A program made the position numbers and the translations under genes. From assembly GCA_030526425.1 (NCBI GenBank), contig JAUNCT010000008.1:16385-80384 (forward strand): 64,000 nt of DNA, in the 5' to 3' direction. Of this stretch, positions 16,809 to 25,464 are shown one piece after another. The notes beneath the pieces are model-generated. The model was not told the DNA's origin and did no database searches. It worked only from the letters and a program-made list of their open reading frames with translations. Each line of letters begins with the position of its first letter. Position 1 is the stretch's first letter. The stretch comes from Clostridia bacterium (GTDB lineage Bacteria; Bacillota; Clostridia; Christensenellales; CAG-138).

Positions 16809-17107
16809 GGAACCTCGTTTGCATTTTCGTGATGGCGTTCGTGTCGTTCCTCATCCGCGTGGTGCCGCTGACGCTCATCCGCAAAAAGATCCGTAGCCGG
16901 TTCATCCGTTCGGTGCTGTACTACGTGCCGTATGTGACGCTGGCGGTCATGACCTTCCCCGCCATCGTGGAGGCGACTGCGAGCCCCGTTGCGGGTGCGG
17001 TGGCGCTCATTGCGGGCGTGGTGGCGGCGTGGTGCGGCGCGGGGCTGTTCCCCGTTTCGTGCATCTGCTGCGCGGTGGTGTTCGTGTTGGAACTGTTCTT
17101 GGTATAA
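16805..17107 (+). CDS. azlD: Branched-chain amino acid exporter, small subunit AzlD
   Basis: This is a 100-residue membrane protein with three to four hydrophobic segments and the AzlD signature FLIRVVPLTLIRKKIRSRFIRSVLYYVPYVTLAVMTFP. Size and order after azlC are standard. The four-base overlap with azlC argues for stoichiometric production. The isomerase gene begins 13 bases after its stop with a strong ribosome site and may share the transcript, although no functional link is evident. Confidence 0.94.
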   Translation: MRNLVCIFVMAFVSFLIRVVPLTLIRKKIRSRFIRSVLYYVPYVTLAVMTFPAIVEATASPVAGAVALIAGVVAAWCGAGLFPVSCICCAVVFVLELFLV

Positions 17108-17120
17108 GGAGGAAACAACG

Positions 17121-17948
17121 ATGCGTTTCGGTGCCTGCCCCAACATGATGCTGCGCCAAAACAACGGCGCGGGTTTCGAGTATGCCGAGCGTGCGAAGCG
17201 CGCGGGGTACGATTATTACGAGCTGCCGCTCGCCTCGCTGACGGGAATGGACCCCGCGGCGCGCCGCGAAGGGCTGGCGCTGATGCGCTCGCTCGGCCTG
17301 CCCTGTTACACGGTGAGCTCCATCCTTCCGCAGGGGATGCGCCTGTTGACCGAGCCGACCCCGAAAGACGAGGTCGAAGAATACCTGAAGCGCGCGCTGG
17401 ACGCCGCGGCGCCCTTTGCGCCCGAGGTCATCGTGTTCGGCAGCGCGTGGGCGAAGATCCGCCCGCAGGAGATGCCCGAGGCGGAGGCTTACGAACGCCT
17501 TGCGGAGTTCTGCCGCCTGCTCGGCGACCGCAGCGCGGAATACGGCGTGACGGCGGTGATCGAACCGAACTGCCGCCGCGAGACCAACTGCGTGAAGACC
17601 TTCCGCGACGCGGTGCGCCTCGCGAAGCTTGCCGCGCACCCGAACGTGTTCGCTCTGTCGGATTATTACCACGCCGAGATCGAGCAGGAGGGGACGGAGG
17701 ACCTGAAAGCGGAGGGCGCCGCATGGCTGAAGCATGCGCATTTCGCGCGCATCGCGGGGCGTTCCTTCCCGGCGGACCTTGCCGAGGACGCGCACTACGC
17801 CCCGTATTTCGAAGCGCTCGCCGGGATCGGTTACGCGGGCGGGCTCACGCTCGAGGGCAAGCCCTCTTCGCCCGAGGCGTATTACGACGAGGCGGTCGCC
17901 GCGCTGGCATTCTTCCGTGAAGCCGCCGCGAAATTCGGACTGAAATAA
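17121..17948 (+). CDS. Sugar phosphate isomerase/epimerase (TIM barrel, AP-endonuclease-2 fold)
   Basis: This 275-residue TIM-barrel protein belongs to the xylose-isomerase-like/AP endonuclease 2 superfamily. Strand-end motifs are visible: GYDYYELPLA near the N-terminus, EVIVFGSAWA, VTAVIEPNCRRETNCVKTF (the metal-binding glutamate), NVFALSDYYHAEIE (aspartate and histidine ligands), KHAHFARIAGR, and GYAGGLTLEGK (last metal glutamate). The four expected divalent-metal ligands seem present. Known relatives include ketose 3-epimerases, hydroxypyruvate isomerase and inositol enzymes; the exact reaction is not predictable. The start follows TAAGGAGGA. Confidence 0.88.
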   Translation: MRFGACPNMMLRQNNGAGFEYAERAKRAGYDYYELPLASLTGMDPAARREGLALMRSLGLPCYTVSSILPQGMRLLTEPTPKDEVEEYLKRALDAAAPFAPEVIVFGSAWAKIRPQEMPEAEAYERLAEFCRLLGDRSAEYGVTAVIEPNCRRETNCVKTFRDAVRLAKLAAHPNVFALSDYYHAEIEQEGTEDLKAEGAAWLKHAHFARIAGRSFPADLAEDAHYAPYFEALAGIGYAGGLTLEGKPSSPEAYYDEAVAALAFFREAAAKFGLK

Positions 17949-17952
17949 GAAA

Positions 17953-17983
17953 AAGGGCTCTCCCCGATGGGAGGGCCCTTTTT
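17953..17983. terminator. Bidirectional terminator between the isomerase and cobW genes
   Basis: A 12-bp stem (17953-17964 with 17969-17980, one G-U pair) with a CGAT loop has A-run and T-run flanks on either side. It serves the plus-strand isomerase gene and the convergent minus-strand cobW gene. Confidence 0.9.
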
Positions 17984-17997
17984 GTGTGTTTTGTTTT

Positions 17998-18969
17998 TCA
18001 CCCGAGGAACAGGCTCGTGAGCGTCTTTTCGTCGAGCATCACGCCGATGACGCACAGCTTGCCCGTGGCGGCGGGTGCCGCGGGGCGGATTTTCTGTTCG
18101 CCGGGGACGTAGTCGAACGCGAGCCAACCGTTTTCCGAAGGGACGATGCCCTTCGCGCGGAGGATCATGCCGCAGCGCCCCGTTCCGAACTCCCCGAGGA
18201 TGGCGCCGAGCGCGGCTTCGGTGAACCTGCGCGGTGTTTCCGCGCCCCAGCTTTGGAACATGCCCTCGGCTTGGTGGGCGTGATGATCGTGATGTTCGCC
18301 GTGCTCGTGCCGGTGGTGCGTGTGTTCGGGCACGAGTTCCGAGAGCAGCTCGTCCTCGAGGGTGTGCTCCTGCTTGGTGACGGCAAGGAGCTCTTCCGCC
18401 GAAAGCTCCTCCCACGGGGTGGTCACGACGCTTGCGCGCGGGTTGAGTTCGGCAAGCTCCGCACAAAGGGCGGTCAGCGCTTCCTCCTCCATGCCCTGCG
18501 TGCGCGAGAGGACGATGGCGTCGCAGTGCTTGAGCTGGTCTTCGGTGACCTCGCCGTAGCCGTAGCTTGCCAGCTGTGCCGACACGCGGAGCGCGTCTGC
18601 CACGGTGAGGATGTGTTCCACAACGAGCTCTGCGCCGTGCTCTGCCGCTTCCTTCACGGCGGTGAGCACATCGGACAGGGCGGCGACGCCCGAGGGTTCG
18701 ATGAGGATGCGGTCCGGCGCGTAGTCCCGCGCGAGGGTGAGGAGCGCCTCGGTGAAATCCCCCGCGAGGGAGCAGCAGATGCAACCGGAATCCAGCTCGG
18801 CGATCTGCATGCCCGTGCCCGAAAGCAGCGCGCCGTCGACGCCCACCTCGCCGAACTCGTTTTCGATGAGGGCGAGCTTTTCCGTGCCGCAGGCGCCGCC
18901 GAGCAGCTTGTTGATCAGCGTCGTTTTGCCCGCGCCGAGAAAGCCCGCGATGATGTCGACCTCGATCAT
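17998..18969 (-). CDS. CobW/COG0523-family GTP-dependent metal chaperone
   Basis: This 323-residue G3E P-loop GTPase belongs to the metallochaperone family that includes CobW, YeiR and ZNG1. Features: Walker A GFLGAGKTT (residues 9-17), ENEFGEVGVD switch region, the metal-binding CxCC motif GCICC (63-66), IEPSG, then a histidine-rich stretch at about 216-233 (eleven histidines), and the C-terminal CobW_C domain. The usual guanine-recognition NKxD is replaced by SRTQ (155-158), a deviation I have seen described only for a subset of the family. The ATG start overlaps the adenosine deaminase stop (ATGA). That coupling to a zinc enzyme suggests it delivers zinc to that enzyme; this is inference. 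Confidence 0.92.
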   Translation of the reverse strand: MIEVDIIAGFLGAGKTTLINKLLGGACGTEKLALIENEFGEVGVDGALLSGTGMQIAELDSGCICCSLAGDFTEALLTLARDYAPDRILIEPSGVAALSDVLTAVKEAAEHGAELVVEHILTVADALRVSAQLASYGYGEVTEDQLKHCDAIVLSRTQGMEEEALTALCAELAELNPRASVVTTPWEELSAEELLAVTKQEHTLEDELLSELVPEHTHHRHEHGEHHDHHAHQAEGMFQSWGAETPRRFTEAALGAILGEFGTGRCGMILRAKGIVPSENGWLAFDYVPGEQKIRPAAPAATGKLCVIGVMLDEKTLTSLFLG

Positions 18970-20000
18970 TCGGCGCTCTCCAAGTATCCCATCAGCCGCT
19001 CGATGAGCGGCGTTTTTTCTTCCGCGGGGAGGAAGGACGCCTTCACGCTGTTGATGTTGCAGCGGATGAGGTCGTTGCAGGTGAGCCCCATTTCGGTGAG
19101 GCAGTGGTCGTACTCCGTATCGAGGTCGATGCCGGAGAGGATCATGTTGTCGGTGTTGATCGTGCAGGACATGCCCATGGCGATGAGCCGTTTCAGCGGG
19201 TGCTCCCCGTAGGAGGGCTGCGTTTCGCACTGGATGTTGCTCGTCGGGCAGATCTCGAGGGTGACGCCGTCGCGGATGGCGCGCGCACACAGCGCCTCAT
19301 CGTTGAAGATGTGGTGCCCGTGACCGATGCGCTTGGTGCCGAAATCCAAGGCGTCCCGCACGGTGTCGGGACCTTGGCTGTCGCCCGCGTGGCAGGTGAA
19401 CGGCACGCCGAGCTCCTTCGCGAGGTCGAACACGGGGGCGAAGTTTTTGAGCGGCACGATGCCCTCCGCACCCGCGAGGTCGATGGCGACGACGCCCGTT
19501 TTTTCGGGGATGAACTGCGCAGCGAGGCGCACTGTCTCGAGGTTCGCTTCCATGTTCGCCTGCTCGCTGCCGACGCACATCGTGCAGAGGATGATGCCGG
19601 TTTGGATGCCGGGGTTTGCCGCGAGCCCGCGCTTGCGCCCCTCGAGCACGGCTTCGATCGCGTCGCGCTGGGTGAGCGCCGCTCTCGTGTGCAGCTGCGG
19701 CGCGAAGCGGATCTCCGCGTAGGCGAGCCCCTGCGACGCCAAAAGGGCGATGAGCTCTTCGGTCACGCGGGTGAGGGACGCGGCGTCCTGCAGGATGGAC
19801 AGGGGCATTTCGAACCGCGCGAGATATTCGTTCACGCTGCGGCAATCCGCCGTGACGGTGATGAAATTCCGGAAACCCTCGAGCGTTTCGGCGGGGAGGG
19901 GGATGTTGCGCTCCTTCGCGAGTTCCCACGCGGTCTCCGCGAGCATGGAACCGTCGAGGTGCAGGTGCAGGTCGCATTTCGGGAAGGGATACTTCGGCAT
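18966..20000 (-). CDS. Adenosine deaminase-family protein with altered active site
   Basis: This is a 344-residue TIM-barrel aminohydrolase of the adenosine/adenine deaminase family, which hydrolyses the purine 6-amino group. The zinc ligands HLHLDGS (His12, His14) and the later GHGHHIF histidines are present, as is ICPTSNIQ. Two catalytic positions differ from the textbook enzyme: HAGE is HAGD (Asp207), and the NTDDP signature is NTDNM (Asp284, Asn285). It may therefore be slower or act on another aminopurine or related base. It lies three bases after an esterase gene and overlaps cobW. The ribosome site AAGGAGG is strong. Family assignment is firm; substrate is not. Confidence 0.88.
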   Translation of the reverse strand: MPKYPFPKCDLHLHLDGSMLAETAWELAKERNIPLPAETLEGFRNFITVTADCRSVNEYLARFEMPLSILQDAASLTRVTEELIALLASQGLAYAEIRFAPQLHTRAALTQRDAIEAVLEGRKRGLAANPGIQTGIILCTMCVGSEQANMEANLETVRLAAQFIPEKTGVVAIDLAGAEGIVPLKNFAPVFDLAKELGVPFTCHAGDSQGPDTVRDALDFGTKRIGHGHHIFNDEALCARAIRDGVTLEICPTSNIQCETQPSYGEHPLKRLIAMGMSCTINTDNMILSGIDLDTEYDHCLTEMGLTCNDLIRCNINSVKASFLPAEEKTPLIERLMGYLESAE

Positions 20001-20003
20001 GGT

Positions 20004-20822
20004 TCAGACCTCCTTGTCGGCAAGTGCGTTGACGAAATCCACCACGAGCGCGGCGACCTTATGGCGCTCATGCGCGTAGGTCGAGCCGTGCGGCGAATCC
20101 GGCAGCAGGTGTTCGGTGAGCGGGACGGCTTGAGACAGACCCCGCTTGAGGAGTTCCGGCGAAACGTCGTCGACCTTGTTGTCGCGCCCCGCCCAAATGG
20201 CGCACACGGGGCAGCGGATATCGCCGAGGCGCTTGTTCAGATCGTTTATCAGGCGCTGCAGATCCTTGAGCTTGCGGGTGTCCATGCCGTCGATCATGCG
20301 GGAATACAGGTCGTAATCCGTATCCTCGGGGTGGCGGTTCTCGTTTTCGTAACGGATGTAGGGGAAGAGCGGGCTGATGAGGCGCGCGCAGCGGAGGTAG
20401 GGCTTCATTTTCAGCGGCGCCGAGATGAGCACCGCGCCCGCGCACTCCTTACGGGCGGCGACTTCCCCCGCGAGGATGCCGCCGAGGCTGAGACCGACGG
20501 GGATGATGCGCGTGCACCCCTCCGCCTTCAGCTTGTCGTAGGCGCCGAGCGCCGTGGCGAGCCACTCGTTTTCGTTGGCCTTGCCGAAATCGCGCACGGT
20601 GGTGCCGTGCCCCGCGAGCGTCGGCGCGACGACGGTGTACCCCGCACGGACCAATGCGTCCGCCGTGGGGCGGACGTTCGCGGGCGTCCCCGTGATGCCG
20701 TGCAGAACGATGCAGCCCGTTTTGCCGCCTTTCGCGAACAGGGGCTCCGTCGCCGCGTTGGGGACCATGGGCGTGTCGATATAGTCGTAATTTCCGGAAA
20801 CATCGAAACCGAAGATCTTCAT
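20004..20822 (-). CDS. Alpha/beta hydrolase, Est30-like carboxylesterase
   Basis: This is a 272-residue serine hydrolase resembling Geobacillus Est30 and B. subtilis YvaK. The oxyanion segment is CIVLHGITGTP; the nucleophile elbow is GLSLGG (Ser112); the acid is in WAGRDNKVD; and the histidine is in DSPHGSTYAHE. There is no signal peptide, so it is cytoplasmic. Natural substrates of this group are unclear, with short acyl esters hydrolysed in vitro. The ATG at 20822 follows AAGGAGAA, and the larger frame upstream is not coding. It is the first gene after murC, behind a terminator, and probably co-transcribed with the deaminase and cobW. Confidence 0.9.
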   Translation of the reverse strand: MKIFGFDVSGNYDYIDTPMVPNAATEPLFAKGGKTGCIVLHGITGTPANVRPTADALVRAGYTVVAPTLAGHGTTVRDFGKANENEWLATALGAYDKLKAEGCTRIIPVGLSLGGILAGEVAARKECAGAVLISAPLKMKPYLRCARLISPLFPYIRYENENRHPEDTDYDLYSRMIDGMDTRKLKDLQRLINDLNKRLGDIRCPVCAIWAGRDNKVDDVSPELLKRGLSQAVPLTEHLLPDSPHGSTYAHERHKVAALVVDFVNALADKEV

Positions 20823-20839
20823 GAACTGTTCTCCTTGTG

Positions 20840-20870
20840 AAAACGACGGCGTTGGGCACGCCGCCGTTGT
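20840..20870 (-). terminator. Rho-independent terminator after murC
   Basis: Read on the minus strand, ACGGCGGCGT pairs with ACGCCGTCGT (one G-U) and is followed by TTTTC. It separates murC from the esterase-deaminase-cobW genes, which must be read by read-through or by a promoter inside murC. Confidence 0.75.
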
Positions 20871-20884
20871 GGTTTTGGATATGC

Positions 20885-22246
20885 TTACAGCAGTTTTTTG
20901 GTTTGACGGAACACGTCGCCCGAGCCGACGGCGACGACGAGGTCGCCCGGTTTGCCGTTTTCGTCGAGCCAGGTGCGGATCGCTTCGAAAGTGCCGAGGT
21001 ACAGCGCGTTGCCGGTGGCGGCATTGATACCCGCGACCATGTCCTTCGCGTGGACGATGCCCGTGTCGACCTCGCGACCGGGGTAGATATCCGGCACGAG
21101 GACCTTGTCCGCCGCGCCGAAGCAGGTGACGTTCTCGCAGAAGAGGGTGCGCGCGCGGGTATAACTGTTGCACTGGAAGATGCAGAACAGCCGTTCGTGC
21201 GGGACGCGGCTCGCGGCGTTCAGCGTCGCGCGGATCTCACCGGGGTGGTGGGCATAGTCGTGGTAGTAGCGGATGCCGTTGCGCTCGCCGTAGAACTCGA
21301 AGCGGCGCTTCGTGTTTTGGAACTCGTGCATCGCTTCGGCGTAGACCTCGAACGGGATGCCGAACTCTTCGGAAACGATCCACGCGGCGATGGCGTTCTG
21401 CACGTTGTGTTCACCGGGCACGGACAGCTGCACCTTGCCGAGCTCCGCGCCGTCCTTCACGAGGGTGAAGCAAGGGAAGCCGTGTTCGTCGTAAGCGATG
21501 TCCTTTGCGGTGTAGCTGCCGTTTTTGAGACCGAAGGTCTTCACGCGGTGCGTATCGTTTGCCGCGAGCTTCGCGACGCGCGCATCGTCGGCGTTGGCGA
21601 TGAACAGACCGTTTTCGGGCAGCAGCTTGAGGAACTTCCCGAACGCCGCGACGATGTGGTCCATATCCTTGTAGTAATCGAGATGGTCGTCGTCGATGTT
21701 GTTGATGATGGCGACCGTCGGCGCGAGGGTGAGGAAGCTTTCCACGTATTCGCAGGCTTCGGTGATGAAGCAATCGTCGTGACCGACGCGCACGCCGCCG
21801 CCGAGCAGGTCGACGTAGCCGCCGACGTGGACGGTCGCATCCTTCCCGGCGACCTTGTTGATGTAGGCGAGCATGGAGGTGATGGTCGTTTTGCCGTGGC
21901 AGCCCGCGACGGCGACGACATCCTTGAAGCGCGCGGAGATCTGCCCGAGGGCTTCGGAACGCTCGAGTTCCGGAATGCCGAGCTCCTTCGCCATCACGCG
22001 CTCGGGGTTTTCGGGCTTGATGGCGGCGCTGTAAACGACGAGGTCGGCGTCCTTCAGGTATTCGCCGGTGTGTCCGGCGCTCCAGCGGATGCCCGCTTCG
22101 TCCAGAGAGGGGGTGAACTGCGTGGCCTCACGGTCGCTGCCGGTGACCTCGTGTCCCTGGGATTTCAAAATCAAGGCGAGGCCGTTCATGCTGCACCCGC
22201 CGATGCCGATCAGGTGGATGCGTTTCGCATTGTCGATATGTGCCAT
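20885..22246 (-). CDS. murC: UDP-N-acetylmuramate--L-alanine ligase
   Basis: MurC adds L-alanine to UDP-MurNAc, the first step of peptide stem assembly in peptidoglycan synthesis. The protein is 453 residues with the three Mur domains: a Rossmann domain beginning RIHLIGIGGCSMNGLA, the ATPase domain with P-loop GCHGKTT (residues 115-121), EACEYVESF and NIDDDHLDYY, and a C-terminal domain with DYAHHPGEI. EACEYVESF and the overall spacing are typical of the Clostridia MurC group. The P-loop carries a cysteine (Cys116) where nearly all MurC have threonine. RBS is AAAGGAG before the ATG at 22246. Confidence 0.95.
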   Translation of the reverse strand: MAHIDNAKRIHLIGIGGCSMNGLALILKSQGHEVTGSDREATQFTPSLDEAGIRWSAGHTGEYLKDADLVVYSAAIKPENPERVMAKELGIPELERSEALGQISARFKDVVAVAGCHGKTTITSMLAYINKVAGKDATVHVGGYVDLLGGGVRVGHDDCFITEACEYVESFLTLAPTVAIINNIDDDHLDYYKDMDHIVAAFGKFLKLLPENGLFIANADDARVAKLAANDTHRVKTFGLKNGSYTAKDIAYDEHGFPCFTLVKDGAELGKVQLSVPGEHNVQNAIAAWIVSEEFGIPFEVYAEAMHEFQNTKRRFEFYGERNGIRYYHDYAHHPGEIRATLNAASRVPHERLFCIFQCNSYTRARTLFCENVTCFGAADKVLVPDIYPGREVDTGIVHAKDMVAGINAATGNALYLGTFEAIRTWLDENGKPGDLVVAVGSGDVFRQTKKLL

Positions 22247-22278
22247 ATTCGCTCCTTTGTGTCTTGTTTGAATATCTC

Positions 22279-22284
22279 ATTATA
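22279..22284 (-). promoter_or_regulatory. Probable -10 of the murC promoter
   Basis: TATAAT on the minus strand (22284-22279) lies about 33 bases before the murC ATG, preceded directly by TG. A weak TTGCGC is found 18 bases upstream of it. This and the plus-strand promoter at 22331 share the 163-base divergent gap. Confidence 0.5.
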
Positions 22285-22330
22285 CATCCTCGGGCGGGCG
22301 GGGCGCAAGCGGAGCGGGGCGGCGCGGAAA

Positions 22331-22359
22331 TTGACGCGACCCAAGCGGAATGGTATGAT
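22331..22359 (+). promoter_or_regulatory. Promoter of the GT-C membrane protein operon
   Basis: TTGACG (22331-22336), a 17-base spacer and TATGAT (22354-22359), with TGG directly before the -10 (extended -10). Confidence 0.75.
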
Positions 22360-22409
22360 TTTGGCGTGTATCGCCGTAAATCAAGAAGGCGGACAAAGGA
22401 ACGGAAACC

Positions 22410-23900
22410 ATGGAAACGAAGAAAACGGAAAAGCGCGGGGACGGGCTGAAGACCGCGGCGTGGATCGCCGCGGCGGTGTTTTTGCTGTCGCTCATCCCGG
22501 TGCTGTATGTATCGCGCTACGCGCACCCTTTGACGGATGATTACAACTTCGGTTTTGCCGTGCATCGCGCGGTGGAGAACGGGGAGGGACTTTTGGGCGT
22601 GCTGCGCGCAGCTTGGGCGACCGCGCTCGACAATTACCGCAACTGGCAGGGGACCTTCGCGGCGCTGTTCGTGTTTGCCCTGCAGCCGGGCGCGTTCGGC
22701 GACGGGTGGTATTTCCTCACGACCTTCCTCATGACCGGAGCGCTGACGGCTTCGGTGTTCACGCTGTTCCGCACGGTGCTGAAGACCGCCCACGGGTGCC
22801 GCCGCGCGGCGTGGATCGCGCTTGCTTCCGCCGCGTGCTTTCTGATGGTGCAGCGCGCGCCCGACAAGCATCAGGCCTTCTATTGGTTCAACGGCAGCAG
22901 CTACTACACGCTGTTCTTTGCGCTGATGCTGCTGCTCGTTGCGGCGCTCGTGCGCATCGCCGCGGGGAAGGGCGGCGCCGCGTTGACGGTCTTTTCGGTG
23001 CTCGCCGCCTTTTTGCTCGGCGGCGGCAACTACAGCACGGGGCTGTTGACGCTCGAACTTCTGGTGCTGCTGACGGCGGCGCTGTTTTTCGCAAAGCACC
23101 CCGCAAAGGTCAAAACGCTCGTTGCCGCCTGCGCCTGCGCGGGGGCGTTCCTCATCAGCACGCTGTGCCCCGGGAACGCGGCGCGGACGCTCGAAAACGC
23201 CGCGAACTCCCTGCCACCGGTGACGGCGGTGCTCCGCTCCTTCGCGGAGGGCGCGCGCTTCGTTTGGACGCACACGGGATTTTGGGAGGTGCTGTACCTG
23301 ATGTTCCTCTTCCCGGTGCTGCTCGGCGTGACGCGCGGGACCGGGCGGCGTTTCCCCTTGCCCGCAGGCGCGGCGGCGCTCGGCTTCTGCCTGTTTTGCT
23401 CGCTGCTCACGCCCCCGCTGTACGCCATGGGCTACATCGGCGAGGGGCGCCAGCTCGACATCTATTACGACGCGCTGATCCTCCTTTGGAGCTTTGTCCT
23501 TTGGTACGTGTGCGGCTGGCTCAACACGAGGCATGCGGCGCGGACGGAGGCGCTTTGCGCAAGGGTGCGTGCGTTTCCGAAAACCAAGCTTGTGTGCGCT
23601 GGGGCGGTCTTCACACTGCTGTGCGCGGGGCATATCGCCGCCAATACGGCGGAGCTCGGGCGGCTGACGGGCGTGAACACCGCGGTCTCCCTCGTCCGCG
23701 GGACGGCGGCGGATTACGACCGCCGCTACCGGGAGATGCTGGAAACGATGGCTTCGGAGGAAACGGACGTGGCGGTCGCGGAGCTGGAGCCGCACCCCGT
23801 GTTTTTCGGAAAGCTGTACCTGACGGACGACCCACGCGAGTGGGCGAACGAACAGCTGGCGGCGTGGTTCGGCAAGAACAGCGTCGTATTGAAGCATTGA
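22410..23900 (+). CDS. Multi-pass membrane protein, GT-C-like (DUF6056 type)
   Basis: This is a 496-residue protein with about ten to eleven hydrophobic segments. After the first segment comes YAHPLTDDYNFGFAVHRAV, an early acidic loop (DD) in the position of the catalytic aspartates of GT-C glycosyltransferases; WFNGSSYYTLFFALMLLL and a soluble tail of about 85 residues follow. The HPLTDDY-type motif points to the DUF6056 group, which often sits in surface-polysaccharide loci. A lipid-linked sugar donor is likely but unproven. It starts after a GGACAAAGGA-like site and is followed by two other membrane proteins of similar logic within ten bases or overlapping. Confidence 0.8.
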   Translation: METKKTEKRGDGLKTAAWIAAAVFLLSLIPVLYVSRYAHPLTDDYNFGFAVHRAVENGEGLLGVLRAAWATALDNYRNWQGTFAALFVFALQPGAFGDGWYFLTTFLMTGALTASVFTLFRTVLKTAHGCRRAAWIALASAACFLMVQRAPDKHQAFYWFNGSSYYTLFFALMLLLVAALVRIAAGKGGAALTVFSVLAAFLLGGGNYSTGLLTLELLVLLTAALFFAKHPAKVKTLVAACACAGAFLISTLCPGNAARTLENAANSLPPVTAVLRSFAEGARFVWTHTGFWEVLYLMFLFPVLLGVTRGTGRRFPLPAGAAALGFCLFCSLLTPPLYAMGYIGEGRQLDIYYDALILLWSFVLWYVCGWLNTRHAARTEALCARVRAFPKTKLVCAGAVFTLLCAGHIAANTAELGRLTGVNTAVSLVRGTAADYDRRYREMLETMASEETDVAVAELEPHPVFFGKLYLTDDPREWANEQLAAWFGKNSVVLKH

Positions 23901-23910
23901 GGTGACCGAC

Positions 23911-25464
23911 ATGAAGAAAACAGACCGGACGGACCGCATCATCGCGCTGCTGCTGGCGGTGGCGGTGTTTGCCCTGACCCTGACCTGCACGACCGACCGC
24001 CCCTTCTGGGGGGACGACTACGCCGCCTACCTCAACGAGGGCATCGCCATCGCGGAGGGACGCTTCGGGGAACAGAAGGCGTTGAACTACCGCGCGCACC
24101 CGACGGATATCCGGAACCCGCAGGTCACCCAAAGCGGGGAGCTGACCTATGTTTGGGGCTATCCGCTGCTGATCGCGGGGGTGTATTCCCTCGTGGGGTA
24201 CGATGCCGGAAGCATGGTGTGGTACCGCATGATCTCCGTCGGGTTCTTTGCGGTCTTCACGGGGGTGTTCTACCTGTGGTGCCGCAGGCGTTTCCCGCGG
24301 TGGGGGGCTTTGCCGCTCGCGGCGTTCCTCGGCACGTGCCGCGTGCTGTACGGCGGCATCGACATGTATTATTCGGATGTGCTGTTCGTTTCGCTGACGG
24401 GCATCGCGCTGTACCTTGCGGAGCGCTTCACCGACACGGAGCGGGGAAAGGGGCGTGTGCTGTGCGGGCTCCTTTTGGGGCTGACGCTCTTCCTTGCCAA
24501 GGAAACGCGCCACAACGGCTTCTCGGTCGCGCTCGCGGCGTTCGGCGGGCTTGCTCTCGACCTGTTCCGCACGCCGAAGGAACGCCGGAAGGAAAAGGCG
24601 AAGGCGGCGCTCATCCCGCTTGCGGCGATGCTCGTGCCGCTCATCGTGCTCGAGGGCTTCGTGTTCGGGAAGGCGACAAGCGACGGAATGCCGCACTGCG
24701 ACCTCAAGACCTTTTTGTTCAACCTGCGCTACGCCGTGTACACCGTGAAGGATTGGCTCGCGGCGAGCCTGCTGTTCCGCCCGTGGAGCGCCGGGATGAC
24801 GGTGCCCGCAACGATGAAGCTCGTCGCCTACGGCATGATGGCGGTGATGGGCGTGGGGCTGATCGGCAGGATGCTCCCTCGGGAATGGCATTACGCGATC
24901 TTTGCGGCGGGCAACCTCATCGGCGTTTCGCTGCTGCCCTTCGCGGCGGATCAGAGCGGACGCTACCATTACTTTCTGCTGCCGTTCGCGGTGCTGTGCT
25001 TCGGTTACGGGGTTCGGGTGCTGTGGGGGCTGTGCAAAAAGCTTTCGAAGGGGCGCCTTGCCCCGAAGCCCCGGCTGCAAAGGCTCGTGTGGATCCCCGT
25101 GGGGGCGTACTGCATCGCCGCGTGCGGGCTGACGCTTGCCGGAGGACCCGCCCCGCTCGACGCGGCGGACTGCGCTTACGGTGTGGACGCGCTGGAAATG
25201 TACGCCTACATCCGCGAAAACACCGCGGAGGACTGCACCATCCTCACGCAGAAGCCGCGCGTGCTGCGGCTGAACACGGGCAGGGACTGCATCGCCATCG
25301 CGAACGGACACACGGCGGGCGAGGCGCAGTACTTCCTCGATATCCGCGCGAATTACTATTCGGACACCGTGCCGAAGGAGCTGATCGCAACGCTCGGCAA
25401 GGAGGAGCTGCGGCGCATCGGAAACCTCACGCTGTACCGGCTGACGGAGGGGAACGGGGAATGA
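23911..25464 (+). CDS. Membrane glycosyltransferase, PMT/ArnT-like GT-C
   Basis: This is a 517-residue membrane protein with about ten hydrophobic segments. The first external loop has RPFWGDDYAAYLNEGIAIAEG, the D-D-Y signature of the dolichyl-phosphate-mannose/ArnT-like (GT39/GT83) superfamily, where an aspartate acts as catalytic base. Then LTYVWGYPLLIAGVYSLVG and GIDMYYSDVLFVSLTGIALYLAE match the usual second region. A C-terminal soluble domain of about 110 residues ends IGNLTLYRLTEGN, a common ending in the family. I chose the ATG at 23911 behind GAGGTGA; a GTG at 23902 is possible. Its stop overlaps the next start. Confidence 0.85.
   Translation: MKKTDRTDRIIALLLAVAVFALTLTCTTDRPFWGDDYAAYLNEGIAIAEGRFGEQKALNYRAHPTDIRNPQVTQSGELTYVWGYPLLIAGVYSLVGYDAGSMVWYRMISVGFFAVFTGVFYLWCRRRFPRWGALPLAAFLGTCRVLYGGIDMYYSDVLFVSLTGIALYLAERFTDTERGKGRVLCGLLLGLTLFLAKETRHNGFSVALAAFGGLALDLFRTPKERRKEKAKAALIPLAAMLVPLIVLEGFVFGKATSDGMPHCDLKTFLFNLRYAVYTVKDWLAASLLFRPWSAGMTVPATMKLVAYGMMAVMGVGLIGRMLPREWHYAIFAAGNLIGVSLLPFAADQSGRYHYFLLPFAVLCFGYGVRVLWGLCKKLSKGRLAPKPRLQRLVWIPVGAYCIAACGLTLAGGPAPLDAADCAYGVDALEMYAYIRENTAEDCTILTQKPRVLRLNTGRDCIAIANGHTAGEAQYFLDIRANYYSDTVPKELIATLGKEELRRIGNLTLYRLTEGNGE

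Noticed and set aside
24153..25460. 436-residue N-terminal extension of the YfhO-like protein
   Set aside because: The extension overlaps the whole preceding membrane-protein gene in another frame and is Arg-rich; the ATG at 25461 with ATGA overlap is the natural start.
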